Below are positions 42,901 to 53,202 of a DNA stretch of 64,000 bases, piece after piece. This DNA is from Rhodocollybia butyracea (Eukaryota; Basidiomycota; Agaricomycetes; Agaricales; Omphalotaceae): the NCBI GenBank assembly GCA_015501585.1, contig JADNRY010000227.1, forward strand, positions 35,170 to 99,169. The letters run 5' to 3'. The notes under the pieces are model-generated. The model did not search any database. It saw only the letters and a program-made list of their open reading frames with translations, and was not told where the DNA came from. Every line of letters starts with the position of its first letter. The stretch's first letter is position 1. Position numbers and translations under genes: made by a program.

Positions 42901-45619
42901 TTGCATCAGTCACAAGGTCTCTTCGACATCGAGCGACGCCGCATCTAAATTCCATCGTATCACCAACGTGAACTGTCACGTTGCACGTTTCACCAGTGCT
43001 GTGGTTTTCCAGTCAAACCTCAAGTGCTTCGTTGAACTTTATAGTTGCCCCTTGCCCTGTACCTCTGAAAAGCCCCCGACTTGTAATCTAACTCCGACTT
43101 CACGCTTCAAGCTTCAACGTTCAACCACTGCTCGTGCCTCTGGAAAGATCGACCGCGAACTCATAACTCTTGAACTCGTAGTGAGTCACTGACTGCGGGA
43201 TCAACCTTCGGGCATCACCGGTCCCAGAATGGGACCTCCAGCGTTTGTCCTGCGTCAAAAAATTAAATGTATGTCCAGACGCCTAGAACTCGAAGAACAG
43301 CCGAGGTCGGGGGAATTGGTACATATATATATAAGATTGTATATGTTGCGATTTTTATGTACGCTACACCCATGGCGCCGTGGATACTCCTGCTTAATCG
43401 AGTTTGGCTTGTCTGCTGTTGTATGCGGGCGCGGTGCACTTGTCAACTGGTCAGCCTGTCGATGTGCTGTAGAGTACAGTGTATCGTACGGTATATTGTC
43501 CGATGTTATATAGGTTGTGGTATGATACTTGATATGTTTCGCCTCAGCGCTCGCGGATCCATCCAAAAGCCTAAAGGAACGGGTTTCAATGCGTTCGCAC
43601 AATTTGCATCGTTGCAAGAGTGACTCCGAATTGTACGAAGAAGCGGCGATAGTAACTTGCGTATAATTTTAGACTGAATCTAAATGGAAGGAAGGAAAAA
43701 CCGGTCAGGTGGTCGCTGTTTAATGAAAGGTCTATGGAAGTATAGTATACAAAGGTTATTGGGCTGTATAGAAGGAAGATGAGACGAACACAAGACGAAC
43801 ACAAGATGAACACAAGATATCTTGGGTGTGAGGAAAGGCTTGGCAAGACGTTCAATTCCTCAGGCGATGGGCAGCAGAAGCAAATACAAACTTAATCGCC
43901 GACTCGGTACCTTGAGCAGTGGGGAGGCTCCAGCCTCTCCCTCTCCACGACATCTGTTTATTCCCCCCACTGATTATTCGGCTCGTGAGTCCATACACGC
44001 CCAGATTATGTTTGACTCTAAAGGCTCTACTTTGGCTCCGAAGGCTGCTTTTTATTTCGTTCGGGGCTAGGAAGGAAGCGAGAGGAAGACAAGAGGTGTC
44101 ATGTCAAAAAGGAATGGAATATCTTGGAATTGGAGCGCTCGGTAGAGCGTTCGGGTACTCAAGCATAGCGAGCTGTGCAGAAGAAGCGCTTGGTCTTGAG
44201 CTAGAAGCTGAGCACTCGGTACTTAGTACTTGCTTGTACAGAAAAAGCAGCTTGAACACTCATGTTTGTCGTGTTTATCGGAACGTATTTATCGGAACGT
44301 ATGTGATAACAGCGGCCCGATTGGAGATTTGAAATCGCCAGCGCTTAATTTCCCTTCCGTCCATGAAGGTACCGGTTAGTTTGAGGTCAATGGTTGCAGC
44401 TGGGAAAAAGAGGAGAAAATCTACATGTCAAATAACTCGGTTGCGTCTTCTGTGTTATTGAAAGCCCCTCGTCAATTCCAAGGTAAAGAAATGCTTTCAC
44501 TGCAGTATCTGTCGTCGTTGCGTCGTGACCGCCGTATGACCGCTGCGCGTATAAAGTACAACGGTAAGTCTTTTTTCAATATTTCAAGTATTCGCGTTAT
44601 GCATGCGCTGCATAGTGGTAAAATCCCACGCTCTGCCTTCACGCTGTCTACTTTTTCAATCCTCTGGTCAGCAGACTAGACAACTCCTCAGGCAACAGTT
44701 CGATCAGAGCGTGACATACTTATCCGATATTTGTTTTGTCAAACAAAACACATAGCTATGACGGCCGGCCATGTGATAGAAAGATTAGATTACGTTAGAC
44801 TAGTAATTGAGTCGACCTCACCTTGAACGGAACCGCCCACTGTGCATTTTCTTATCTGAGGTCTATCTTTGAACTTTGGTTATGCACCTCCTACTTGTAC
44901 CAAGACTTGTACTCGCCATCCAGCTTGAAGGCAGCATTTCTACATCCTAGTCTTCCTGACGCGCACAAACGCTAACGGTCTAGCTGTTTTTCTTATCTTC
45001 TTGAATATGCCATATTGAACAGGACTTCGACAATTTAGTACCTTCAAGAGGCGATTACAGTGCATCTGATCTTCAATATGGAGCCTATTACATGTCGGTT
45101 GCTCCGTTGGACGAGTCATAGCAAGGCTTTGTGGTTGTTAACATGTGTTATTAGGTGTCGTCGTAGGAGATGGTGCAGGGCCCCGGAAACTCCCTCAGAC
45201 CTTGTCCGCCAAAAAATCCTCAAGTACGCTATTTCGGACAAGGATCGTCACGTGAATCAGAAAAATTCCCTAAAAATTCCAAAAAATCCCGAAAGAATCC
45301 TGGACCGTCCTACAGGCTTCTACGTATGCTACGATCTAAGCATTATTCCGAGTAACATTTCTGGCAAGTATTAAATTTTCAACGCCGGTAAGGCCTTGTA
45401 AACATTTTTTGTGCCCTGTTTTTGAATTCGAAACGACTGCCACCGTTTCTCAGGACAGCCATTTAGATGCATATTACTAGGTGAACTATACAACTCATCC
45501 TTCCCCTCACCTTGCCAACTGCACCATCGCAGTTGGCAAGGTGAGCCAAGTGCTCTTTGCTGTCTTCATAAAAAACTTAATGACAATCTGCTAGACTTGC
45601 CTCCTTATTTCATACACCA
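39998..45619. other. gene-poor region with tandem duplications
   Basis: No ORF here has a domain, introns or a codon pattern I trust. Repeats: ccattcataccattcatacc at 40,205-40,300; gacctctattaccggcctat and ttctaacatatc units at 40,530-40,730; a duplication 41,145-41,230 / 41,298-41,376 (tttttatccatctccttttc, ggaagagagtctg); a diverged ~320-bp duplication at 41,565-41,887 / 41,888-42,150 (gttccttaaataac, cataaagcgctg). An exon-like frame at 44425-44560, ending at GTAAGT, is the best gene hint but is not recognised. Confidence 0.45.
41565..42150. repeat. diverged ~320-bp tandem duplication
   Basis: Two units share in order tcctccttcctctcctt, ccgttccttaaataac, cttaaataaag, the aatatttgaa/aatatttaaa box followed by gggg and ctgcc, tcctagattcgcataaagcgctg and the cgcttcgtact/ctttgtactt end. 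The second is shorter by small deletions. Confidence 0.65.
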
Positions 45620-46106
45620 CTAATGCGTTCCCGGTATGCTCTTGATGAAGTCTACCTTGTGCATGTCACTCAGTTTTTTTTCTTTCAGGGAGAATACATT
45701 CCGACTGGTAGTTCCACTTTGAGCCAGACAATGTTCAGAACGCTCATCTTTCCCTAGTTTTCGATGACTGTTCAGCGAATGTGATGATAGACACTGCACC
45801 TTCCGAGCTGCCTCATGTTTCTTGTAATATAATGACCTATACTGATCCAATTGCTCAAAGACGGAAGAATCGTCGGTAAGTCCCCTTTCTTCACAAACCA
45901 AGATAGTACAAGTGTTCATCGTAGGCATACTTTCGCTTACTAGCAAACATGAACGCCTACAAAAAGCGATTCAGAAGCGGGAACAGAGGGTGCGGGGGGA
46001 CAAACAACACAGGCTGCTAATGGGAGCTAAGCAAAGGATGACTTTGAGTCGCGCTCATCGGGCCAGTAAATCTGTGCCAAAATCACTTTCTTCCGATATT
46101 TAAGAT
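45620..46106 (+). other. possible upstream exons of the SH3 gene
   Basis: A basic, helix-forming stretch (KHERLQKAIQKREQRVRGDK, 45948-46010) is preceded by a GT...AG intron-like segment (45875-45924). It is in the same frame as the SH3 exon but a TAA at 46101 separates them. An unplaced intron could remove it. Uncertain. Confidence 0.35.
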
Positions 46107-47124
46107 TTGAATTGGTTTGGCTCATATCTCGTCACATGCACAGAAATTAACTCTGTAGCCAATAACGATGTCAAGAATTCAGCAGACATTGTTGTTGTGA
46201 AACCAGATCCCGAACCACTGAATTTATCGAATAGCAGTGGAAGCAGTGTTGATGCAGAGGAGCTCGGAGGTGCCAACAGGATGTCATTGTCAAGTATTCA
46301 GTTTCCTGGTGAGCATATGTTTTCTAATGTGAGGAGGATACTGGTAGATGAGTCACCGGATCCTGGGCACGACTCTTTTGACACCCTTTCAACCGTATTC
46401 GATGTATGCTGCATGCAGGACTACTACTCTGATGACCCGGTGTATCTTTCTATCTGCCAAGGTGAAATCCTTCAAGTAGTGGATAAGCATTCGAGGATAG
46501 GATGGTGGAGAGCAGTAAGGAAAACTGGCAGTGTCCCAGGATGGATACCTCAATCATATGTTCAACCGCTGAAGTGAGTATCTATCATATTCACTCTCTA
46601 TTTCTCCTTTTGAGCCGCAGGATATACAGCAGCGGTTTTTCGCCCCCCTCTTCTGTCCCAGAAGATTCTATGGTTGATAACACATCTCATGATCAGAACA
46701 TCAACAAACTCTTCTCTGACAGTGAAAATTTCTCTATTCATGGTGCAGCATTCAAAGCCGTCAGCGGAGATGTGCACGAAAGCACCGCTAATGACCATTC
46801 AATCACTACGGCAATATATATGAATTGTACTATATTCTTTGGGGGATTGGGATCGTCCGGTTCAAGTCTACCCTCATCAAACGCAAGTCCACTGTCATGT
46901 AACTCGAGCCTACCATCGTCAAACTCAAATCCGCCGCCACCAGCTCACTCGAGTCCACTGTCATCAAACTCGCCTAGAGGCTCCCATTTTCCGAAGTGCT
47001 CTACAGGTAGAAAACGACGACGAGGGTCAATTACAAGGTTTACACATATGGTGTACTACCATTGCCTTCCAGCAATGATGTATCCTGTTACATGGCTTAC
47101 ATGCTATACCCCTTGGATTATACC
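46107..47124 (+). CDS. SH3-domain protein, cut by a transposon
   Basis: There is no ATG at the left edge, so the true start is upstream or internal. Exon one ends at 46573 with an SH3 domain: MQDYYSDDPVYLSICQGEIL, then GWWRAVRKTGSVPGWIPQSY and VQPL, including the ALYDY-like, WW and SYV binding-surface residues. Intron 46574-46620 (GTGAGT...CAG) joins in phase to IYSSGFSPPSSVPEDSM. That exon then reads NFSIHGAAFKAVSGD, the same motif type that opens the NACHT gene at 1858. A Ser/Asn/Pro tract (SSLPSSNSNPPPPAHSSPLS) and a basic GRKRRRGS follow. The frame runs into the hAT-like MITE at 47125. Without that insert it would continue about 18 codons to a stop near 47850. SH3 domains bind proline-rich partners; the role here is unknown. 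Confidence 0.65.
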
Positions 47125-47780
47125 TAGGGATCCGCACCGTAACCGTATACGGTTACGGCCGTATAATTTACGGTCACTTACGGTATACGGTAGGACCGTA
47201 ACCGTAACCGTAAAGAGATCCAAAAAGCCTCTTACGGTTACGGTTACGGGTATTATACGGTAATCTTACGCTATACGGCCGTATAAAAATTACTAAGACC
47301 TAAAACTTGAACTTTGCGCATATATACTCGCTTTGAATACAAGCTCAAGAGTCTCATGTTGATTCTGGTATAGTATCACCACACAAACGGTCTCTGCATT
47401 CAAACAGAGGACCACCTCAACAACAAGTATATTAATTCCCACAGTGATCTGATGTGGTGATGAAAGCTTATACCATTTTTCCTGACGTTGAGGGCTCGAT
47501 TTCAGAAAGCAAGCAATTCTTTCCAACGGAAATACCATTGGTGGTATCCATATGAATAGAAAAGCAGTCAGATAACCTCCTTGCCGTTGTTGGCTCCTGG
47601 GTAATTTTACGGGCCGTATGGTACCCGTATACGGCCGTACATATACGGTCAGTATACGGTATACGGGAGTACCGTAACCGTAACAGTAAACTAGCTTTGC
47701 AAGCCTTATACGGTACGGTTACGGGTACCCGTAAAACCGTAACCGTAAACCGTATTATACGGTTACGGTGCGGATCCCTA
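47125..47780. mobile_element. hAT-like MITE (656 bp), TSD ATTATACC
   Basis: An 8-bp duplication ATTATACC lies at 47117-47124 and 47781-47788, the hAT size. Inverted ends begin TAGGGATCCGCACCGTAACC. Both ends consist of dozens of ACCGTA/TACGGT boxes in both orientations (47125-47285 and 47608-47780), giving many alternative foldbacks. The middle 320 bp is unique and non-coding. It interrupts the last readable exon of the SH3 gene. Confidence 0.92.
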
Positions 47781-47788
47781 ATTATACC

Positions 47789-49141
47789 CTTGTCCTGGGT
47801 CAACTATGTAAGCCACAATCTGTTCCATTTGAGTCTGACCTTCTGATATTTGCGATTTAGCTTGGAAACGCCCAAACCTACTCTTGAACTTGACTTTGCT
47901 TAAACGTTCAATGTGCGAGGATGCAAATGCTTGCCTCATGGGTTTGAACTCTCATACAGGTCACGGCTTGAAGCTCAACCTTAAGTCTGTCCCATCGATT
48001 AGTCCCCTTGTGTAATAAATTCTTCCTTCTTCCTTCCCTCTATTGTATCCGCCATACTCTGCTTGCTTGAGTGATAAGTTTACCTAACTTTCTGGTTTCT
48101 TTCTTGGTGTATAGCTTGATATCGTTATGTACGTTATAACATATGTACAAGGTTCAACGGGTTTCGTTCGGGTTCGTAGGTACTCGGTAGCTCAATATAT
48201 CACCTACGGACACATTACATGAGCTCTACTTGTCAATTCCCTCTCGAAGATTTCTGTTCACAGCATATTGGGGTCCTCTGGATGGTTCCGGATGGCGAAC
48301 CATCTGTTCTAGCTTGGTCAATGGACCGACCAAGTTGGCTTAAAAGAAAGAATTGGCATGTCCTAGTATGCCCTTAGTGCAAACATGACAAGGGAGAAGT
48401 CTGGATAAAAAACTCAAACACGGTTGATGGCGCATATACGAATGTGAGGTGACGCTTCTATCCATTCCCCACGACCTCAATATGTGTATATTATCATCCG
48501 AGTCCAATCCTCGTAGTCTTAAGCTTGAGTGTCAAGCCGCGGAACCGTAACTCTTTCAGCCTGCTGGGGGTGCTAAAGGATGTTTACTTTCGGAAAGTTC
48601 TATTTGTACTGGCAAATTAAGGTATTGATGTCATAGTGGTTTTCATCAACCGCTTTGATCACCGATGCCTTGAGTGAGGACGTTCCACTCCCTTAGGACA
48701 ATCTTAAGCTCCCCTCCGATTCTTTCGCTTGTGAGTCAAGCCAAGATGTACATCGAGACCTGAATGAAAGGTTTTATTTGTCAAAAGCCAGTCTCCGACA
48801 GGAAAATTATCGGTAGCTAGCCGAGTATTCATACGTACATGATACATCTATACCTAACTCTGTCCTGTGACCACAAGTATGCGTGAGATTCTGTTCGCAC
48901 TGTTTCTACGCTCGCTATTTGCTCTTCGACCGTGATTGTGGGGTTATGACTTGAACATAAATGCTGAGGTTGTGGTCTTCGAGAAGTATCAGGCCACTGT
49001 TGCGCCAACTGTGACTACTTATACTCTGTGGCCGAAAATCTTTCTTGCAATCTGGTCAGTCATGAGTCGTGAGTTGCAAAAGTGAACAACATTCGAGACT
49101 GTACTGTCTGAGCTGTCTCTCATTGTCAAGTTCTTGGGTGT
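47789..49141. other. intergenic, no gene supported
   Basis: No ORF above 60 codons and no repeat seen. AT-rich with scattered gttcgg/acttga motifs. Confidence 0.45.
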
Positions 49142-49492
49142 TTACAAGAAAGTCGAGTAAGGCAAGGGCGTTACGGAGTTCGGGTAATACGCCGTGCTCG
49201 TACTCGGTGGTCTGTAATAAGGGTAAGAAGGTGCCGAAGAAAAGCAGGGAAGAAGAGGTCGGGTAGGGTAGGAAATGTTATCACGAGACGGATAGCTAGA
49301 TCGAGGTTGACGGCGCGAAAGCCGAGACGAGGGTTGAGTGTAAGGGTAGAAGTAAGAGGGATAGTGAGGAGGAGTAGTAGTGAATTGAGAGATAGGGATG
49401 GTTACTGGTTTTGTGGGTGTGTTAGAGTAAAAGTTCAAGTGGATTACAGGGCTACTTGATTCTGCTGGCTGTGCAGGAGGGTAGTAGTTCAT
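49142..49492 (-). CDS. Pro/Ser/Tyr-rich hypothetical ORF
   Basis: A 116-codon frame of low complexity (RPPSTSTAYYPNSVTPLP, SYPSRDNISYP). It could be a disordered protein exon or chance coding in a biased stretch. No neighbour supports it. Confidence 0.25.
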   Translation of the reverse strand: MNYYPPAQPAESSSPVIHLNFYSNTPTKPVTIPISQFTTTPPHYPSYFYPYTQPSSRLSRRQPRSSYPSRDNISYPTRPLLPCFSSAPSYPYYRPPSTSTAYYPNSVTPLPYSTFL

Positions 49493-49559
49493 TCAATACT
49501 GTGGATTCTGGGGTAGCTAGGCTACTCTACTTCTTTACATTTAGCTGGCTTTTATACTA

Positions 49560-50442
49560 TTTTAACACTATTGTACTGCCTACGGTTGACACCTGGGCTC
49601 AGCATAAAGTTGAGATTCTAAAGCATGAAACCGACTCATTGCTGGAGTATAAATGACATAAACTAGTACGTACAGATCCTTCTAGGTAGTGGCTATGTCT
49701 CCAGGAGTCCAGGGCCCGGGTCTGTCTGGTAGTCCTTGCCATCGTGTCGCGTCGCATCAGGTTGCATCAGGCCATGTCTACTGTGGCCGTCAGTGCCAAA
49801 TGTTTCCATTCTGAAACCTCTTGCTTGAGATAGTATAGCTCCCGACATGGTAGAATCTGAGCAAACGTGCCATAGCTGCCAAAGTAACTTTCCGCCACAA
49901 GAGTAATAGTATCTTCTCCGGTACAATACGAGTCCGAGGCCTCACTTCGTAGCTAGATTATAAAGTTCCAGCCTTTCAGCAGCTTTTCCATTCGTTTTCA
50001 TCACTCCCATATGACTTATACCTCTGAAGACCATACGTTCACTACTCCGACCAAAAGTGGCGATCAGAAAGATGTACCATCACCGGAACACGGTGACAAT
50101 GCTCATTTGACGGGGTTCGTACTACACTTATACTATGAGATTTTGGGACACGGTGAACTGAAACATTGTTTCAGGCTTGAACAGGATAAAAAGGCGTCCA
50201 ATCCTACAAAGCCCAAGCAAGGTTTTTCCCTCGGAACGCAACGGGAATGGTGCGCCGATGGTCACGATAAAATGTCAGCCAATGGACTCATAATTTGGAG
50301 TGTTTGTGATGAATGGTCGGGGTATTGGTCAGGAAGGGTTATTTCTAACGAGAACACAAGCCTTCACGCGTCACGTTCAAAGGTTACTTCCTTTATTCAC
50401 TGTTACTGTCTTGAAGCTCACTCTGCCACAAGTGATCTCTAA
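49560..50442 (+). pseudogene. integrase-core gene relic (plus-strand copy)
   Basis: 49,575-49,925 is a diverged copy (roughly three quarters identical by eye) of the 5' part of the minus-strand integrase gene (54,925-55,260, reverse complement). Shared blocks are gggctcagcataaagttgag, ggctatgtctccag, catcgtgtcgc and ctgccaaagtaactttccgc. Further along, EWCADGHDKMSANGLIIWSV (50,250-50,310) matches the GHDK region of that gene (EWSGNGHDKLSAIGFPIWGV). The middle and the 3' half are missing, so it is dead. Confidence 0.75.
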
Positions 50443-50766
50443 TCTTCGGCCTGTGTAATCCCACTAGTATCTCGTATCAGCGTTTAAACACTTGTCTGAG
50501 TCAATATGTATATGTGTGAGAACTCGAAATGATCGCATGCGCTCGCCGCTCCGAGACAGAGCTGCTTCTTTCCTACACTTGATGAACAATGGGTAGTGAA
50601 ACCCGCCCTCAAATCAATGGATTTGCTATATTGTGAGTGCTTTTTCCCTCAGTGGCGAGCCCGAAGAGTTCTTAACATTTCCCAGCTGATATCCGCCTTG
50701 GTAAAATCTTATAAAGGACGATTGTGACTGAGACTGTGATATCGAGCGCACGTCAATTTTGCCAAT

Positions 50767-53097
50767 ATGCCCTACTGCCCTGGGTGCTTGAATCAGTACA
50801 GTGGTCTTCCATCTGGCGAGAACTGTGCAAAATGTCGGGTGTTTCTCAAAGAGAACTTGACAGAGCTTGAAATGAACACTATACAGGTAATTTCTCTGTT
50901 TCTCTGTTTTAGTGCCGTATTAAATAATCTTCCTTTCTGAAAGCGTTACCCAGCCTGTTGTCACTGTAGCGCATACTCCCAATTCTTCACTGGAAAATAC
51001 TGCAGGAAATGCTCCAAGCTTGGACTCGATGGTGAGCAAACTAGGGCGGGTATGTGTACTTCCTTTCTTTCATTATTCCCTGGATAACTGGTACCGAAGT
51101 CGCGAGCCACATTAGTTCAAGTGCCGGAAGTTGGAGCAAAACAGCCTCGGACCATCGCCTTAATCAACTGACCTCTAAGAAAAATCAGAGCCTCCTCATG
51201 GCTGCAAAGGTTAACGAAAAGAAGGCTCGCCTCAAAGAAGTACACCAGGGCCAACTGTTTACGGTTGAGTTATCCATGATGCTGATCGATGAGAATGCAA
51301 AACATCATAAGGTAAGTTCCGAATCAGAGTTGGTTTCTGCGACTAATGGTAATTGTAGTGTCAACTGTCTCCATTCCCAGACATGTTTGCAGCAACTGAT
51401 CCCATTGAAGCTGCGCTGGTTCAACTAGTTAAAAAGGTAGAAACTAGTTTCCTCCAGTCACAGTATTCCCACCAGTTCCCTGGTGCATCGTATGATTTTT
51501 CATTGTACATTGCTGATTTCAATGGTTTATGTACTTGATGCTCGAATTTCATCCATAATAGTTCGAGCTGCATGCTCCAAGCCCTTTCGGGAAGGAAAAC
51601 ATACTCGATTGACAAAGGCACATTCGACTTCAAAGGGTCACTCGAATCACTCTTCCTTAAACTCCGCAGTTCCGGATATCTTTCAAAAACGGACCAGGAT
51701 ACAAGGAAGATATGTCTGCAGATTATAGTACCATTTAGCCTAGACTCTTTTGTATGTTGTGCTTGTTGGCTTTATCCATACTCACTCACTTTCCTTTAGG
51801 ATGATGATGACCCCTCTTCCACAGCATCCAAGCCACAAAGGAAGCGAAAACATTCACATGTTGATGGTTAGTCCTATTTCACTACCTTATATGGCAGTCG
51901 TCTGATTTTACCTCTGTAGATGGCTTGAGTCAAATCTCGAAACCATCGAAACCAAAGCCCAACCTTAGCTCTGTACAATCAACGTCTCGCCCAGCAATTA
52001 ATTACACGAGTCAATGGAATCTAGTGCTCAGCAGCCTGTTAAATATGTTAAATTTACGTTCCAAAAGACCGTCTGCCGTCTTTTCCCCAACGGTGACACG
52101 GAGTTCGAAGAATTGCCGGGTGACTATGAGATTGAGGTCCCGAAAGGCTGGTCCCAATACGCACAGGGAGGTGTTCCAAAAGGTGGATACCTTTTGAAGG
52201 GCTTTTATAAATATGCAGTTTCGGTGCGTCATTGCTTCATTTTTTTCTAAAAATATCAATCTTTTTGGTCAAGGTAGGCTCGCTTCGAGGGTAAACAAGT
52301 CGCGTTATTTATGCAAAAGCCTACAATGTCATCGTCTGTGCTAAACTCTGCTGCGCTTCGTTCCGAACTTGATCTTTTGGTCCAAGGAAACAGATTTGCC
52401 CAGAGTTTTAGGGAGCGTGCATTTGCTGCAAAGGCTCATATTCCAAGTGAGTCGTATACTGATTAATGGCCCTATGCTCATTTGAGTTGCAATTTGGACA
52501 GAACTTGAGTATAACGTTGAAAATGCTTTCCTGGGTATGGTTACATTGCCTTTCCAGTGCAGCTATGATTTGCCAATGGATGACAAGATTGTTGAGGCTA
52601 GTGTGACAGAGGCCAGTTTGTTATTTGACACCTTCCTGGTGGTGCCGCTTTTGCAGACAAAGGGTATCTACACCAAATGAAAGTTCTCTGGCAATGAAGA
52701 GATTGGATTCAATGACGATCGTGCGGGTCAAGTTGTTGATGCGTTTGCACACCATATTCTTGAAGAAACAGGTGGTCGGTTTATCATGGCAGACATTCAA
52801 GGCATATTCACTCAAATTGTGCATCCTTTACTGAGATCTCATTGTTAATGCAGGCATAGTTGGACCTGACGGGTCAATTACACTGTTCGATCCTCAAGCA
52901 CACAGGTAGGCTTTTCTTCGTCAACAACAAAGATATTACTGACTTTCAGTAATAGTATAGCTGGCGATACAGGCGAGTGGGATAACGGAATCAAAGTAAT
53001 CAAAAAGTTCTGCAATGAACATCAGTGCAATCATGTTTGTCGCCAACTGGTACTCAAACCTCTTACAGAGTTGGTAAGCTCACGCGAAACACCTCAT
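50767..53097 (+). pseudogene. alpha-type (atypical) protein kinase, in-frame stop
   Basis: ATG at 50767. Exon 1 (50767-50886) and exon 2 (50944-51031) give two zinc-ribbon-like pairs (CPGC...CAKC; CCHC...CRKC). A helical middle follows (KKARLKEVHQGQLFTVELSM; 51,110-51,720, several introns). The alpha-kinase domain runs from about 51,990: FQKTVCRLFPNGDTEFEELP, YLLKGFYKYAV, ARFEGKQVALFMQKP, KFSGNEEIGFNDD, AFAHHILEETGGRFIMADIQ, then GIVGPDGSITLFDPQAHS and the C-terminal zinc module HQCNHVCRQLVL. The family (myosin heavy chain kinase/eEF2 kinase fold) phosphorylates Ser/Thr and is greatly expanded in Agaricomycetes. TGA at 52678-52680 interrupts the domain just before KFSGN; no intron fits around it. 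The intron 52799-52853 seems to use a GC donor. As read, the kinase cannot be made whole. Confidence 0.8.
52678..52680 (+). other. in-frame TGA inside the kinase domain
   Basis: Reads ...IYTK-stop-KFSGNEE. Relatives usually have a charged residue here, so CGA to TGA (a CpG change) is the simplest origin. This is inference from family memory. Confidence 0.6.
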
Positions 53098-53202
53098 TGA
53101 GCTTGGGAGGACTCTGAAAAGTAGATCTATTTCTTCATCAATGTCACACATCTTGATTTTGCCAAACCCAAAAATGTATATAGAAAAGTAGTATCTTCAT
53201 AG

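Noticed and set aside
47125..47780. Telomere-like TAACCG/ACCGTA runs
   Set aside because: Both orientations are mixed and the block has an 8-bp target duplication and inverted ends, so it is a hAT-like MITE, not telomeric DNA.
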